From the NCBI GenBank assembly GCA_021730785.1, contig JAKFWF010000058.1, positions 57,254-121,253 on the forward strand: a stretch of DNA of 64,000 nucleotides. Reading direction: 5' to 3'. Under the pieces are notes generated by a model. That model made no database searches. It worked only from the letters and a program-made list of their open reading frames with translations, and was not told the origin of the DNA. The DNA comes from Hyphomicrobiaceae bacterium. GTDB taxonomy: Bacteria; Pseudomonadota; Alphaproteobacteria; Rhizobiales; Hyphomicrobiaceae. Made by a program: the position numbers and the translations under genes. Below, piece by piece: positions 1 to 8,944 of this stretch (the first letter of the stretch is position 1; the number at the start of each line of letters is the position of its first letter).

Positions 1-1
1 G

Positions 2-202
2 CGAGTCGACCGGGCGCTCAAGGCACTGCCCGAGCGCCAGCGCGCAGCCCTCACGTTGTTCCACTTCGAGGGCTTGAGCCAGATCGAAGTGGGGCAGAAA
101 CTGGGCGTCTCGGACGAAGCAGTCGAAAGCCTGCTCGCCCGCGCCCGGCGCGCATTGAAGGCCGATTTGCAGTCGGATTGGCGGCAGTTGCTGGAAGATT
201 GA
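2..202 (+). CDS. ECF-type RNA polymerase sigma factor, C-terminal part
   Basis: Only the last 66 residues lie in the window; the 5' end is beyond the left edge. They form a sigma region 4 helix-turn-helix: LPERQRAALTLFHFEGLSQ followed by EVGQKLGVSDEAVESLLARA and a basic tail. This is the pattern of ECF (RpoE-like) sigma factors, which recognise the -35 element. The stop is 23 bases before the start of a membrane protein gene, and a periplasmic sensor-like gene follows, so the three probably form a sigma / anti-sigma / sensor operon. The ECF group cannot be assigned without region 2. Confidence 0.85.
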   Translation, partial: RVDRALKALPERQRAALTLFHFEGLSQIEVGQKLGVSDEAVESLLARARRALKADLQSDWRQLLED

Positions 203-225
203 AACGAGCTGAGGGTTGGATTTCG

Positions 226-777
226 ATGTCACAAGATGCAGACGATGGCGGCGCTGATGGTCGCGTGGCGGCAGACGCCTTCGTGCGGCTGTTGGACGCC
301 TACGGGGGCGAGCCCTCGCGCTGGCCGCAGGAGCACCGGCGCATGGCCGAGGCGGTACTGAAGCGCACGGACGCGGCCGGTCTTGTCGCCCGCAGCGCCC
401 TGGCCGAAGCGCGGGCGCTCGACGCCGTGCTTGCCGTCGCGCCGTTGCCGCTAGATGCAGCACGCATCGCAGCGCTCGCCGACCGCATTGTCGCCACCAC
501 GCGGCGGGCGCCGCGCGCGGCCAACGTTGTGGTGCTCGATGACGCGCGTCGGCGTCCCATGGCACCGGTCGCGGCTAAGGGCACGTTGGACCGTCGCTGG
601 ACTGCGGCGGCACTGCTCGCCGCGTCGCTGCTGCTGGGCGTCTTCGTTGGTCCAGCGAGCGATAGTCTGCCAGCGTTGCAGGAGACCGCGGACGCGCTGG
701 GGCTCGGCGCCTTCACGGAGCAGTTGGCGCTCGGGCCCGGTGAGGACGGCGGCGTGCATGACGAGGATACGCTATGA
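226..777 (+). CDS. Membrane-anchored anti-sigma-like protein
   Basis: 183 residues. About 120 cytoplasmic residues, including the motif YGGEPSRWPQEHR near 26-38, are followed by one hydrophobic segment at about 125-142 and a short acidic tail. The start ATG at 226 is preceded by GAGGG at a workable distance; an in-frame start at 178 would lie inside the sigma gene. The position directly after an ECF sigma gene and the single membrane span suggest it holds the sigma factor at the membrane. No zinc-binding anti-sigma motif is visible, so the role is inferred from context. It overlaps the next gene by four bases (ATGA). Confidence 0.6.
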   Translation: MSQDADDGGADGRVAADAFVRLLDAYGGEPSRWPQEHRRMAEAVLKRTDAAGLVARSALAEARALDAVLAVAPLPLDAARIAALADRIVATTRRAPRAANVVVLDDARRRPMAPVAAKGTLDRRWTAAALLAASLLLGVFVGPASDSLPALQETADALGLGAFTEQLALGPGEDGGVHDEDTL

Positions 778-1328
778 GTGATGTCGCCACCGTGTCCGCC
801 ACTCGTCGCCGCGTGCCGCGCTGGGTGTGGATTGTCCTGCTGCTGTCGCTTGCCGCCAACATGTTCGTCATCGGCGCGGTGGCACGCGTCGTGTGGCCCT
901 CTCGCTATGCGGCGGCCCAGGCAGGCGCCGGCGGATTGTTCGGCAACCTGATGGCCTATGCACGGGAACTGCCGCCGGAGCGGCGCCCGCTCGTGCGTCA
1001 ACCGAAGGCCAAGGAGCGTCCCCACCTCACCGTGCGGCCGCTGCGCGAAGAGGTGCGCGCGGCACGTCGCGAGGCAGCGCGCCTGTTCCGAACCGATCCC
1101 TTCGACCGCGAGGCGTTCCTGGCCGCCGAAGGACGGGTAGGTGCCGCTGAAGCAAAACTGCGCCAGACCCTGACCCAGTTCGCAGCCGACATCGCCGGCC
1201 GGATGACGGCGACCGAGCGGGCGGACTTTCTCAAGTGGCGCGAGCTGCGCCGTCCTGGCGGTCCCGCGCGGCAGGGTGACGGCGATCCCGATGGAGCGAC
1301 GCAGGCACCGACCAAGACCACGCCTTGA
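774..1328 (+). CDS. Periplasmic heavy-metal-sensor-like protein (Metal_resist / CnrX-like)
   Basis: 184 residues. A basic N-terminus is followed by a membrane anchor at about 17-40 and then a helical, Arg/Glu-rich periplasmic domain. The stretch FDREAFLAAEGRVGAAEAKL and the later MTATERADFLKW resemble the CnrX/CpxP-type metal-resistance fold, in which helices bind a metal or misfolded protein. In CnrYXH-like systems such a protein works with the anti-sigma factor to release an ECF sigma factor, and the two preceding genes fit. The ligand is unknown: few His, Cys or Met residues stand out, so metal sensing is a family inference. Start codon overlaps the previous stop. Confidence 0.62.
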   Translation: MSDVATVSATRRRVPRWVWIVLLLSLAANMFVIGAVARVVWPSRYAAAQAGAGGLFGNLMAYARELPPERRPLVRQPKAKERPHLTVRPLREEVRAARREAARLFRTDPFDREAFLAAEGRVGAAEAKLRQTLTQFAADIAGRMTATERADFLKWRELRRPGGPARQGDGDPDGATQAPTKTTP

Positions 1329-1341
1329 AGGGGGAGTGCCT

Positions 1342-2418
1342 TCAGGCAGTGGCCGGCACGCGCAATTGCGGCGGCATGTCGAAGAAGTCCGATTGGGCGG
1401 CATCCTCGAGCGACAGCGTCACCGTCCATGTGGAGCTGGTATCGGTCACAACCGTGAGCGGAATGCCCTGCAGCCCGAGCAACCTGCGCGCCAGGCCGAT
1501 GGGCAGTTCATCGACCGAACTTGCAGCACTCGTGCGCGGGCGACAGCTGGTCGTTGCGCGCGGACCGGCCGCGGCATCGACCGAGGTGCTGATCCACATC
1601 TGGACCCGGCCGTGGCACCGTTGCACGTGGATCTCGATCAATCCGCCCGGTCCGCTGCGTCCACGCGCTGTGGCAAATAGGTGCGTCAGGCTATGGCGCA
1701 GAACAGCGTCCTCGGCACGGACACGCAAATTGCAGGGGCCCACGACCTTGAACCGGCAGGCGTCGTGGGCCGGCTCAGCGATTGATGCTGCCCGGGCGCA
1801 GTCGATTGCCACATCGAGGTCGATCGGCAGGACCGCACCGCGAACAGGGTTCGACAGCAACTCGGCCATGGCAAGTGTCGATTCTGTTGCGCGCAGCAGT
1901 TCCTGGCCGCAGGACTGCATGTGTGCCGCGTAGGAGCGATAGCGCTCGTTGCCCAGTGGTCCGAAGGTTTCGGCCTGCATCATATCGGCAAAGCCCATCA
2001 TCGCGTTGAGGGGCGTACGCAGATCGTGATGCAGCCGTGCCATGAGGCTCGCGTGGACGTCGACCGGTACGTCGTCTGGAGAGCGCGCTGGCGGCGCCGA
2101 ACCAGTTGCCGGCGCACCAAACGGCTGCATCTTGCGGTCCGCAGATGGCTGTTGCGCCCGGCCGCGTGCAAACAGCAGGAATGCCAACATGAGCCCGGTA
2201 CACAAGGCGAACAGTGCTGGACCATTCACGTCGCCAGGCAGGTTGAGGCTGGCGTGGATCACCGACTGACCGTGCGCGGGACCGCCGTCGCCCACCGGTC
2301 GGCTGCTCGACAGCTCGACCAGCATCGCAAGATGCGTGACGAGAAGCAGTGCCACCAGCAACGACGTCCGGCGATGGGGCACAAATCTTCCGCCCGTGGC
2401 GGACGTGGTCGACGCCAT
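1342..2418 (-). CDS. Membrane histidine kinase with degenerate catalytic domain
   Basis: 358 residues. Two hydrophobic segments (about 19-36 and 68-84) flank a short periplasmic loop. A clear HisKA H-box, HHDLRTPLNAMMGFADMM, lies near 130-147 with the phosphorylatable His. The rest should be a HATPase_c domain, but the N-box Asn and the DxGxG and GxGxG glycine boxes are not recognisable; only a weak trace (IGLARRLLGLQG) remains. It may be a kinase with lost ATP binding, a phosphatase, or a phosphotransfer partner. No response regulator is adjacent. It converges with the metal-sensor gene, 13 bases apart. Start and H-box are secure; activity is not. Confidence 0.7.
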   Translation of the reverse strand: MASTTSATGGRFVPHRRTSLLVALLLVTHLAMLVELSSSRPVGDGGPAHGQSVIHASLNLPGDVNGPALFALCTGLMLAFLLFARGRAQQPSADRKMQPFGAPATGSAPPARSPDDVPVDVHASLMARLHHDLRTPLNAMMGFADMMQAETFGPLGNERYRSYAAHMQSCGQELLRATESTLAMAELLSNPVRGAVLPIDLDVAIDCARAASIAEPAHDACRFKVVGPCNLRVRAEDAVLRHSLTHLFATARGRSGPGGLIEIHVQRCHGRVQMWISTSVDAAAGPRATTSCRPRTSAASSVDELPIGLARRLLGLQGIPLTVVTDTSSTWTVTLSLEDAAQSDFFDMPPQLRVPATA

Positions 2419-2596
2419 CCCCTGCTCCTGTCAAAATGTTTGAATGCCCGCTGCCCCGCGACTCAGGAAAAACCCCGACTCGAATCGCATAAACAGTTGA
2501 CTTCAATGCGACTTGACTGTCGAGAGAGTTTAAATCTCGTGCGCCTGCACTCGCGAAATTGACGCAATCATGTGGATGCGGAGCAACGCAGTCGGA

Positions 2597-5254
2597 TCAT
2601 GCCTCCAGGATGCGCGAGACGATTTCGTGCACGTCCCGCGACGAGGTTCGCTCTTTGGCGATGCGGGCGAGTGCGCGCCTGGCAAGTTTGCGGCGGCCCG
2701 ATTCCAGGCTGCGCCAGCTGCGGAACGAGGTGAGGATGCGGGAGGCGACTTGCGGGTTGAAGGCGTCGATCTCCAACACCTTGGTCGCGACGAACTCGTA
2801 GCCGGCGCCATCGGGTCGGTTGAAGTTGACCGTATTGCCGGCGAACACGCCGATCAGGCTGCGCAGCTTGTTCGGGTTCTTGGGCTGGAACAGCGGATCG
2901 CGGGTCAGCCGTCGCACGGTTGCCAGGCACGACGGCAGCTTCGACGCGGCTTGCAGGGCGAACCAGTTGTCGATCACCAGATGATCGCCCTGCCATTTGT
3001 CGTAGAAGTGCTCGAAAGCGCGTGTCCGCTCCGGTCCCCGCACGTCGGCCAGTATTCCCAGGGCATCGATTTCATCCGTTGCATTGCGCGCGGAGGAAAA
3101 ATGCAGCGCCGTACGCGCCACATCCTCGGCCCGGCCGCGGGCGGTCAACAGAGCGAGCGCGGTGTTGCGCGCGGCTCTGCGGCCGGCACTTTCCGCGTCG
3201 GGCGCATAGCGGCCCTTGGCGTCCATCGCCTGGTAAAGTGCAACGAGAACGGGACCAAGTGCCGTTGCAACCTGCCGGCGCAAGGTGCGGCAGGCCAAAT
3301 GGATCGCCGCCGGATCGATGTCGTGGGCGATCTTGCGGGCGACCTCCGACTCGGCCGGCAACGCCAGGATATGTGCCGTCAGTGCCGGCTCGATGCCCGT
3401 ATCCGCGAGACAGGCGGCCATCGCCTCGATCAGTTGCACCGGCTTGCCCGGCCGGCGCCCGGCCCTGATGTCGGCCACCGCTGCGACCAGTATGCGCAGC
3501 GCATAGTCCTGGCCCGCCTGCCAGCGATTGTAGAGATCAGGGTCATGACGCATCAGGAACGCCAGGTCGTCGTCGCTCTGGTCGAACGTCAAATTGACCG
3601 GCGCCGAGAAGCCGCGCAGTAGCGACAACACCGGCCGGGCCGGCACGTTGGCAAAACGGAATGTCTGGCTGCGCTTCGTCAGGTGCACGAGCCCCTGGTT
3701 GGGACCCTGACCATAAGTTGCAGCACCATCTGGCGTGAGTGCCATGTCGCGGCCGTCGGCGCCGACGAACCCGAGCGCCACGGGAATGTGGAACGGCTTC
3801 TTCTTGGTATCACCGAGCCCGGCCCGCATCACCTGCTCCAGCGTCAGCTCGGCGCGGCGGCGGGCGGCATCGTGGCTGAACCGGGCAATGACCTCGGGCG
3901 TGCCGGCCTGCGAGTACCAAAGTTTGAACTGGTTGAGGTCGACGCCGGTCGCATCGGTAAAGCAGGCGAGGAAATCCTCGACCGTCGCCGCCTGCCCGTC
4001 ATACCGCTCGAAATAGAGATCGAGCCCGCGGTCGAAGCCCGCAGGGCCAAGAATGGTCTGCAGCATGCGGCACACCTCGGCCCCCTTCTCGTACACCGTC
4101 GCCGTATAGAAGTTGTTGATCTCGATGTAGCTTTCCGGGCGTACCGGATGCGCAAGCGGGCCTGCGTCCTCGGGAAACTGGCGGGCCTTGAGCTGGCGCA
4201 CGTCCTGGATGCGCTGCGCGGTGCGGCTGCGCTCGTCGCTCGAGAACTCCTGGTCGCGAAAGACCGTCAAACCCTCCTTCAGGCACAGCTGGAACCAGTC
4301 GCGGCACGTGATGCGATTGCCAGTCCAGTTGTGGAAGTATTCGTGGGCGATCACAGCTTCGATCGCCTCATAGGTCGCGTCCGTTGCGGTCTCGGGACTG
4401 GCAAGCACCAAGCGGTCGTTGAAGATGTTGAGCCCCTTGTTCTCCATGGCGCCCATGTTGAAATCGGAGACGGCGACGATATTGAACACGTCGAGATCGT
4501 ATTCGCGGCCGAAGCGGCGCTCATCCCAGGCCATGGAGCGCTTCAGGCTGTCCATGGCCCAGCCGCAGCGCGCCTCTTTGCCGGGCTCCACATAGATCGT
4601 GAGATCGACCTTGCGACCGGACCTGGTGTGGAACGTGGAGGCGGTCGACATCAGGTTGCCGCCGACCAGCGCGAACAGGTAACAGGGCTTGGGATGCGGG
4701 TCCTTCCACACGGCATAGTGGCGTCGGCCCCGCTCGAGGGTGCCGCGCTCCACCGGATTGCCGTTGCCGAGCAGGACCGAGGCTTCCTCGATATCGGCCT
4801 CGATGCGGGTCGTGTAACGGGCGAGGATATCGGGCCGGTCGAGGAAGTAGGTGATGCGACGGAAGCCCTGCGCCTCGCACTGGGTGCAGTAGATGCCCTT
4901 GGAGCGGTAAAGTCCCTGGAGGGCGGTGTTGGCGCCCGGATCGATCACCGTGACGATGTCGAGCTTGAACGGCTTTTCCGGCGGTCGCGGCAGCACAAGC
5001 GCGGTCTCGGTCAGCGTGTAGTCGGCGGGGCTGAGGACATGTCCATCGATCTTGATCTGTTCGAGCGTCAGGCCTTCGCCGTCAAGATGCAAGGGGCCTG
5101 CGAGGTCGGACGCCGGATTGCGCCGCACCTTCAGGCGGGAGCGCACGCGGGTCGCCGAGGCGTGCAGCACTACGTCGAGATCGACGGTGTCGATCAGGTA
5201 GGCGGGCACTGCATAATCCTTCAACTGGATCGAGCGCGGCACATCAGTCTTCAT
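2597..5254 (-). CDS. pepN: Aminopeptidase N (M1 family)
   Basis: 885 residues, the usual length for the proteobacterial enzyme. It is a zinc metallopeptidase that removes N-terminal amino acids in the cytoplasm. The substrate motif GAMEN is at about 268-272 and the zinc motif HEYFH at 304-308, with the third ligand Glu 18 residues on in LCLKEG. The start MKTDVPRSIQLKDY was chosen because GAAGGA precedes it by ten bases; a longer reading frame starts 111 bases upstream but adds a non-homologous leader. It is divergent from the structured RNA candidate upstream and appears monocistronic. Confidence 0.95.
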   Translation of the reverse strand: MKTDVPRSIQLKDYAVPAYLIDTVDLDVVLHASATRVRSRLKVRRNPASDLAGPLHLDGEGLTLEQIKIDGHVLSPADYTLTETALVLPRPPEKPFKLDIVTVIDPGANTALQGLYRSKGIYCTQCEAQGFRRITYFLDRPDILARYTTRIEADIEEASVLLGNGNPVERGTLERGRRHYAVWKDPHPKPCYLFALVGGNLMSTASTFHTRSGRKVDLTIYVEPGKEARCGWAMDSLKRSMAWDERRFGREYDLDVFNIVAVSDFNMGAMENKGLNIFNDRLVLASPETATDATYEAIEAVIAHEYFHNWTGNRITCRDWFQLCLKEGLTVFRDQEFSSDERSRTAQRIQDVRQLKARQFPEDAGPLAHPVRPESYIEINNFYTATVYEKGAEVCRMLQTILGPAGFDRGLDLYFERYDGQAATVEDFLACFTDATGVDLNQFKLWYSQAGTPEVIARFSHDAARRRAELTLEQVMRAGLGDTKKKPFHIPVALGFVGADGRDMALTPDGAATYGQGPNQGLVHLTKRSQTFRFANVPARPVLSLLRGFSAPVNLTFDQSDDDLAFLMRHDPDLYNRWQAGQDYALRILVAAVADIRAGRRPGKPVQLIEAMAACLADTGIEPALTAHILALPAESEVARKIAHDIDPAAIHLACRTLRRQVATALGPVLVALYQAMDAKGRYAPDAESAGRRAARNTALALLTARGRAEDVARTALHFSSARNATDEIDALGILADVRGPERTRAFEHFYDKWQGDHLVIDNWFALQAASKLPSCLATVRRLTRDPLFQPKNPNKLRSLIGVFAGNTVNFNRPDGAGYEFVATKVLEIDAFNPQVASRILTSFRSWRSLESGRRKLARRALARIAKERTSSRDVHEIVSRILEA

Positions 5255-5429
5255 GTGCGATTGGTCCTTCGGCGAGTCGGGCAATGGAGAGCAACCCTCA
5301 CCATCACGGCGAAGCGGGCGAAACGCAAGAACAGGCAGCGTAACGTTTGGTGTATCTGCAATCAATTTGATCTACCGTCAGCATACGAGATTTTTGTTTT
5401 TCAAATTCACCCCTCATTTGAGGGGTTGC

Positions 5430-5603
5430 GGGGAGCCGTGGTCCACGGCGGTCTTCCGCGATTTGTAACAAGGTGGGCCAGAGCCCCCCGCATCGAACGG
5501 ATTTTTAGTTCGCACCGCGTCCAAGGCCTGGCCTTCCGGCTTTACCACCCCTACGTCAGGGCACGCGATATCCTCCGCCGTCCCCGAAGCGTCGGGATTT
5601 TTT
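5430..5603 (+). ncRNA. Structured RNA candidate, 6S-RNA-like rod with terminator
   Basis: A protein-free stretch whose two halves pair over a long distance. ACGGCGG (5445-5451) pairs with CCGCCGT (5575-5581). Further in, GGTGG (5472-5476) pairs with CCACC (5545-5549) and GGCCAG (5476-5481) with CTGGCC (5528-5533). A distal hairpin is formed by CGAAC (5494-5498) and GTTCG (5508-5512). Between the outer and inner stems lie two unpaired strands of about 20-23 bases, giving closing stem, large central bubble and terminal stem as in 6S RNA, which mimics an open promoter and binds sigma-70 polymerase. The transcript ends in an intrinsic terminator. No other known RNA consensus was recognised. The 5' end is approximate and the identity is inferred from architecture only. 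Confidence 0.42.
5583..5603 (+). terminator. Intrinsic terminator of the structured RNA
   Basis: CCCGA (5583-5587), loop AGCG, TCGGG (5592-5596), then A and six T. A compact GC stem followed by a T run on the plus strand. No plus-strand protein gene lies upstream, so it most likely ends the RNA described at 5430. Confidence 0.7.
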
Positions 5604-5947
5604 GGACGGACCGTTCATCCCGATCCCGCACTCAGAACGCCTTCGAAGCACGCCCCTCGTGGATCAGAACGGGGGAAGAATAGCGCGGGCGGTGAGAGCG
5701 TGGATAAGTTTGATGAGGAGCGAATAGGGAGTAGGGAACCGCGCGGACCCGTCGGGCGCAATAGCCCAATTGCGTAGTGCGCCGATGCACCCTCCGAAGG
5801 CGAGGTCGGCGCATGACGCAAACGGCTCATGCGCCTCATGGTTCGCATTCTGATTGTCATCTGAGTCAAGCTCTCTTGCGCGACCCGACGCTGCGGGCAC
5901 CGATAGTGGGGTTTCCCGCAGCACTCCCCGCCATCTGCGCCGGAGCG
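5604..5947. other. Gene-free stretch with a short AGTAGGG-type repeat
   Basis: No convincing coding sequence or RNA is seen between the terminator and the end of relA/spoT. At 5722-5738 there is a short repeat of the form GAATAGGGAGTAGGGAA. The same sequence style recurs at 53525-53605 before yeaH, so it is probably a dispersed intergenic repeat. Confidence 0.5.
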
Positions 5948-8239
5948 CTACTCGAACACGCGCTCGACCGAACTGACCGGGGGTTTGGCGCGGATGCCGG
6001 CGACGATGCGGTTCAGATGTTCGAGATCCCACACTTCGAGCACGATCACCATGTCGGTGAAGTCGGCGGCAGCCCGGCGCATGTGCAGCCTGTCGATATT
6101 GCCGTCCGCTTCGCCGATCACCTGGGCGATCTGGGCGAGCGTTCCCGGCTCGTTCAGTACCGTGACGACGATCGTCGCGCGGAATCGCTCCGGCACTTCT
6201 GGGTCGATGTCCCATGTCACGTCGATCCAGCGCTCGTGCTCGAAGGCTGCGAGCCGCGGCGAATGGATCTGGAAAATGCGGATGCCAGCGCCCGGCATCA
6301 ACACGCCGACGATGCGATCCCCCGGCACCGCGCCGCCCTCCTCGAACGTCACGGCCACATCGTTCTTCTGGCCGCGGATCGGCACCGCACCGCTCGTGCG
6401 GCCGGCGTCCAGTGCTGCGGGCTCGGCGCTGGTGCCGGTGCCGGGAAACCGGAACTTGAGACCGATCGCCTTGGCCATGTTGAACCAGCCATCCTGGCCC
6501 TGGCTGTGATCGTGGCGGCTCTTGGGGCGCGCCGGTGCGGCAGCCGTGACGGCGTCCGCGGCTTCCGGGGCGACCGCGCGCAACACGTCGATGGTCAGCA
6601 GTTCGTTGCGCCCGACGCCAGCCAATACGTCATCGACGGCGCGATGGCCGAGACGGGGCAGCACACGCTTGATCTTCTCGTCGGTGTAGGTGACGTTCGC
6701 CCTCTCGAAGCGAGCGATCAGCAGGCGGCGGCCGAGTTCGTAGTATTGCCTGCGGCGCGCATCGCGGCCGGCCCGGCGGATCGCCGCGCGGGCGCGTCCG
6801 GTGACGGCGAGGCGCTCCCAGGCGATCGGTGGTGTCTGGCTGCCGGCGGTGAGCACATGGACCTCGTCGCCGTTGCGCAGCAAGGTATGGAGTGGCTTCT
6901 GGCGGCCGTTGATCAAGGCGCCGACGGCCGAGTTGCCGACGTCGGTGTGGACCGCATAGGCGAAGTCGATCGGCGTCGCCCCGCGCGGCAGCGCGATCAG
7001 CCGGCCCTTCGGCGTGAAGCAGAATACCTGATCCTGGAACAGCTCGAGCTTGGTGTGCTCGAGAAATTCTTCCGGATTGGAGCCTTCGAGCAGGGTCTCG
7101 ACCAGCCGGCGCAGCCACATGTAGGGGCCGCTCTCCTTGTCGTAGACGCTCGCCGCATGGCCATTGGCGAGCGGCTTGGCCACACCGGGACCCGCGTCCC
7201 GGGCGCCGACGTCCTTGTAGATTGCGTGCGCTGCGACGCCCAGTTCGGCCACATCGTGCATGGCCCGGGTGCGCACTTGCAACTCGACGCGCTGGTGACC
7301 GGGCCCGACGATGGTGGTGTGGATCGAGCGGTAGCCGTTGAGCTTGGGCGTCGAGATGTAGTCCTTGAAACGACCCGGTACGGTGCTCCAGGTCGTGTGG
7401 ACGACGCCGAGCACGCGATAGCAGTCTTCTGTCGACTCGACGATGACCCGGAACGCATAAATGTCGGACAGTTGCTCCAGCGAAATCTGCTTGTTCTGCA
7501 TCTTGCGCCAGATCGCATAAGGCTTCTTCTCGCGCCCGGCGATCTCGGCTTTGAAGCCGGCGGCGATGAGCTTGTCGCCAAGCGCGCGGCCGATCTCCTC
7601 GACAAAGCTCATGTTCTTGGTGCGCAGCGCTTGTAGTCGCTCAGTCACCGCCAGATGCGCTTCGGGATGCAGCCAGCGAAACGACAGATCCTCGAGCTCC
7701 TCGCGGATCGTCTGCATGCCCATGCGGCCGGCCAGCGGCGCATATATATCGAGCGTTTCCTCCGAGTTGCGCTTGCGACTCTCGGGATTGTTGTGCTCCA
7801 GCGTCCGCATATTGTGCAGTCGGTCTGCGAGCTTGACGAGCAGCACGCGGATGTCGGAGGAAATGGCGACCAGCAGCTTGCGGAAATTCTCCGCCTGCTC
7901 GGCCTTCTTTGACACGAGGTCGAGCCGCTTGATCTTGGTGAGCCCATCGACCAGGGCACCGATTTCGGCGCCGAACAGCTGGTCGATCTCGGCGCGCGTG
8001 GCCGCCGTATCCTCGATCACGTCGTGCAGCAGTGCGGTTGCGATCGTCGCGTCGTCGAGGCGCAGCTCGGTCAGGATCGCGGCCACTTCTAGGGGGTGGG
8101 AGAAATACGGATCGCCGGAAGCCCGCTTCTGATTGCTGTGCGCCTTCATCGCGTAGACGTAGGCGCGGTTCAGCAGCGCCTCGCTCGCCTTTGGGTCATA
8201 CTGGAGCACGCGCTCGACGAGCTCGTACTGGCGCATCAT
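5948..8239 (-). CDS. spoT: Bifunctional (p)ppGpp synthetase/hydrolase RelA/SpoT
   Basis: 763 residues with all domains of a long RSH protein. The N-terminal HD hydrolase has His48 and the pair His72-Asp73 (ALLHDVIED). The synthetase contains RFKDYISTPKLNGYRSIHTT. A TGS domain (FCFTPKGRLIALPRGATPID) and a C-terminal ACT domain follow. Both catalytic halves look intact, so the protein should make and degrade the alarmone in response to starvation. It is downstream of rpoZ on the same strand, the conserved alphaproteobacterial order. Symbol follows E. coli usage; rsh or rel is also used for single-copy enzymes. Confidence 0.95.
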   Translation of the reverse strand: MMRQYELVERVLQYDPKASEALLNRAYVYAMKAHSNQKRASGDPYFSHPLEVAAILTELRLDDATIATALLHDVIEDTAATRAEIDQLFGAEIGALVDGLTKIKRLDLVSKKAEQAENFRKLLVAISSDIRVLLVKLADRLHNMRTLEHNNPESRKRNSEETLDIYAPLAGRMGMQTIREELEDLSFRWLHPEAHLAVTERLQALRTKNMSFVEEIGRALGDKLIAAGFKAEIAGREKKPYAIWRKMQNKQISLEQLSDIYAFRVIVESTEDCYRVLGVVHTTWSTVPGRFKDYISTPKLNGYRSIHTTIVGPGHQRVELQVRTRAMHDVAELGVAAHAIYKDVGARDAGPGVAKPLANGHAASVYDKESGPYMWLRRLVETLLEGSNPEEFLEHTKLELFQDQVFCFTPKGRLIALPRGATPIDFAYAVHTDVGNSAVGALINGRQKPLHTLLRNGDEVHVLTAGSQTPPIAWERLAVTGRARAAIRRAGRDARRRQYYELGRRLLIARFERANVTYTDEKIKRVLPRLGHRAVDDVLAGVGRNELLTIDVLRAVAPEAADAVTAAAPARPKSRHDHSQGQDGWFNMAKAIGLKFRFPGTGTSAEPAALDAGRTSGAVPIRGQKNDVAVTFEEGGAVPGDRIVGVLMPGAGIRIFQIHSPRLAAFEHERWIDVTWDIDPEVPERFRATIVVTVLNEPGTLAQIAQVIGEADGNIDRLHMRRAAADFTDMVIVLEVWDLEHLNRIVAGIRAKPPVSSVERVFE

Positions 8240-8401
8240 GGCGGCGGCTTCACCTCTGCTGCAGGGCCAAACACCTTTACTCTAGCAGCATCCGCCGCGG
8301 CCGTGCCAATCCAAATGCACGCAGCCAACGCAAGCCGGGCACGCCGCATCGTCGCGACATGCCCCGCCCTGGACGTTGCTTTCGTTTCTTGCGCGCCGGT
8401 A

Positions 8402-8830
8402 TTACAGGCTGCCGCGGCCGGTGCCGTTGCCGCCCAGCGCCGCCGACGGCTCAGTCGGAGTCTGGCTTTCCATGCCGCGCAGCATCTGCTCCTCGGTCAT
8501 GACATCGACCGAATTGTCCAACGACTGTTCGTCACGGCCGAGCATCGGGCCCCGGCGGTCGTGTGCCAGGATGGGGGCGGCCTCTGCCTCCGGCTCGTCG
8601 ACCTCGACGTTCTTCTGGATCGAGTGGATCAACCCCTCGAGGAGGTCGGCCGGCGGCACGGTTTTGTCGGCGATCTCGCGCAGGGCGACCACCGGGTTCT
8701 TGTCGTTTTCTTGCTCGACCGTCATCGGGCTGCCATTGGTGATGGCGCGCGCCCGGTGAGCTGCGAGAAGTACCAGTTCAAAGCGGTTGGGAACCTTGTC
8801 GACGCAATCTTCGACCGTGACGCGTGCCAT
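8402..8830 (-). CDS. rpoZ: RNA polymerase omega subunit
   Basis: 142 residues. The N-terminal 60 residues carry the omega signature: [20 protein letters not shown], then AAHRARAI and [10 protein letters not shown]. The longer acidic C-terminal tail is typical of alphaproteobacterial omega. It helps assemble and stabilise RNA polymerase and contributes to one ppGpp binding site, consistent with the relA/spoT gene 162 bases downstream. Confidence 0.95.
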   Translation of the reverse strand: MARVTVEDCVDKVPNRFELVLLAAHRARAITNGSPMTVEQENDKNPVVALREIADKTVPPADLLEGLIHSIQKNVEVDEPEAEAAPILAHDRRGPMLGRDEQSLDNSVDVMTEEQMLRGMESQTPTEPSAALGGNGTGRGSL

Positions 8831-8944
8831 GGTGGTTCTCCTCGTGCTGGATGATCAACAGACAAAACGGCCCATCCGTCGCCTGTCACACAGGTTCGGA
8901 CCGCACCGATCAAGGCACCCAATTGCCATAGATGCCACTTGCGA

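Noticed and set aside
1323..1352. Hairpin between the metal-sensor and histidine-kinase genes as a bidirectional terminator
   Set aside because: The stem is imperfect and no T run follows on either strand.
5409..5426. ACCCCTC/GAGGGGT hairpin as a terminator
   Set aside because: No T run follows on the plus strand and the minus-strand side is A-rich; no gene ends here.
3683..5683. A 666-residue plus-strand open frame antisense to pepN
   Set aside because: Open only because of high GC; pepN on the minus strand has all catalytic motifs.
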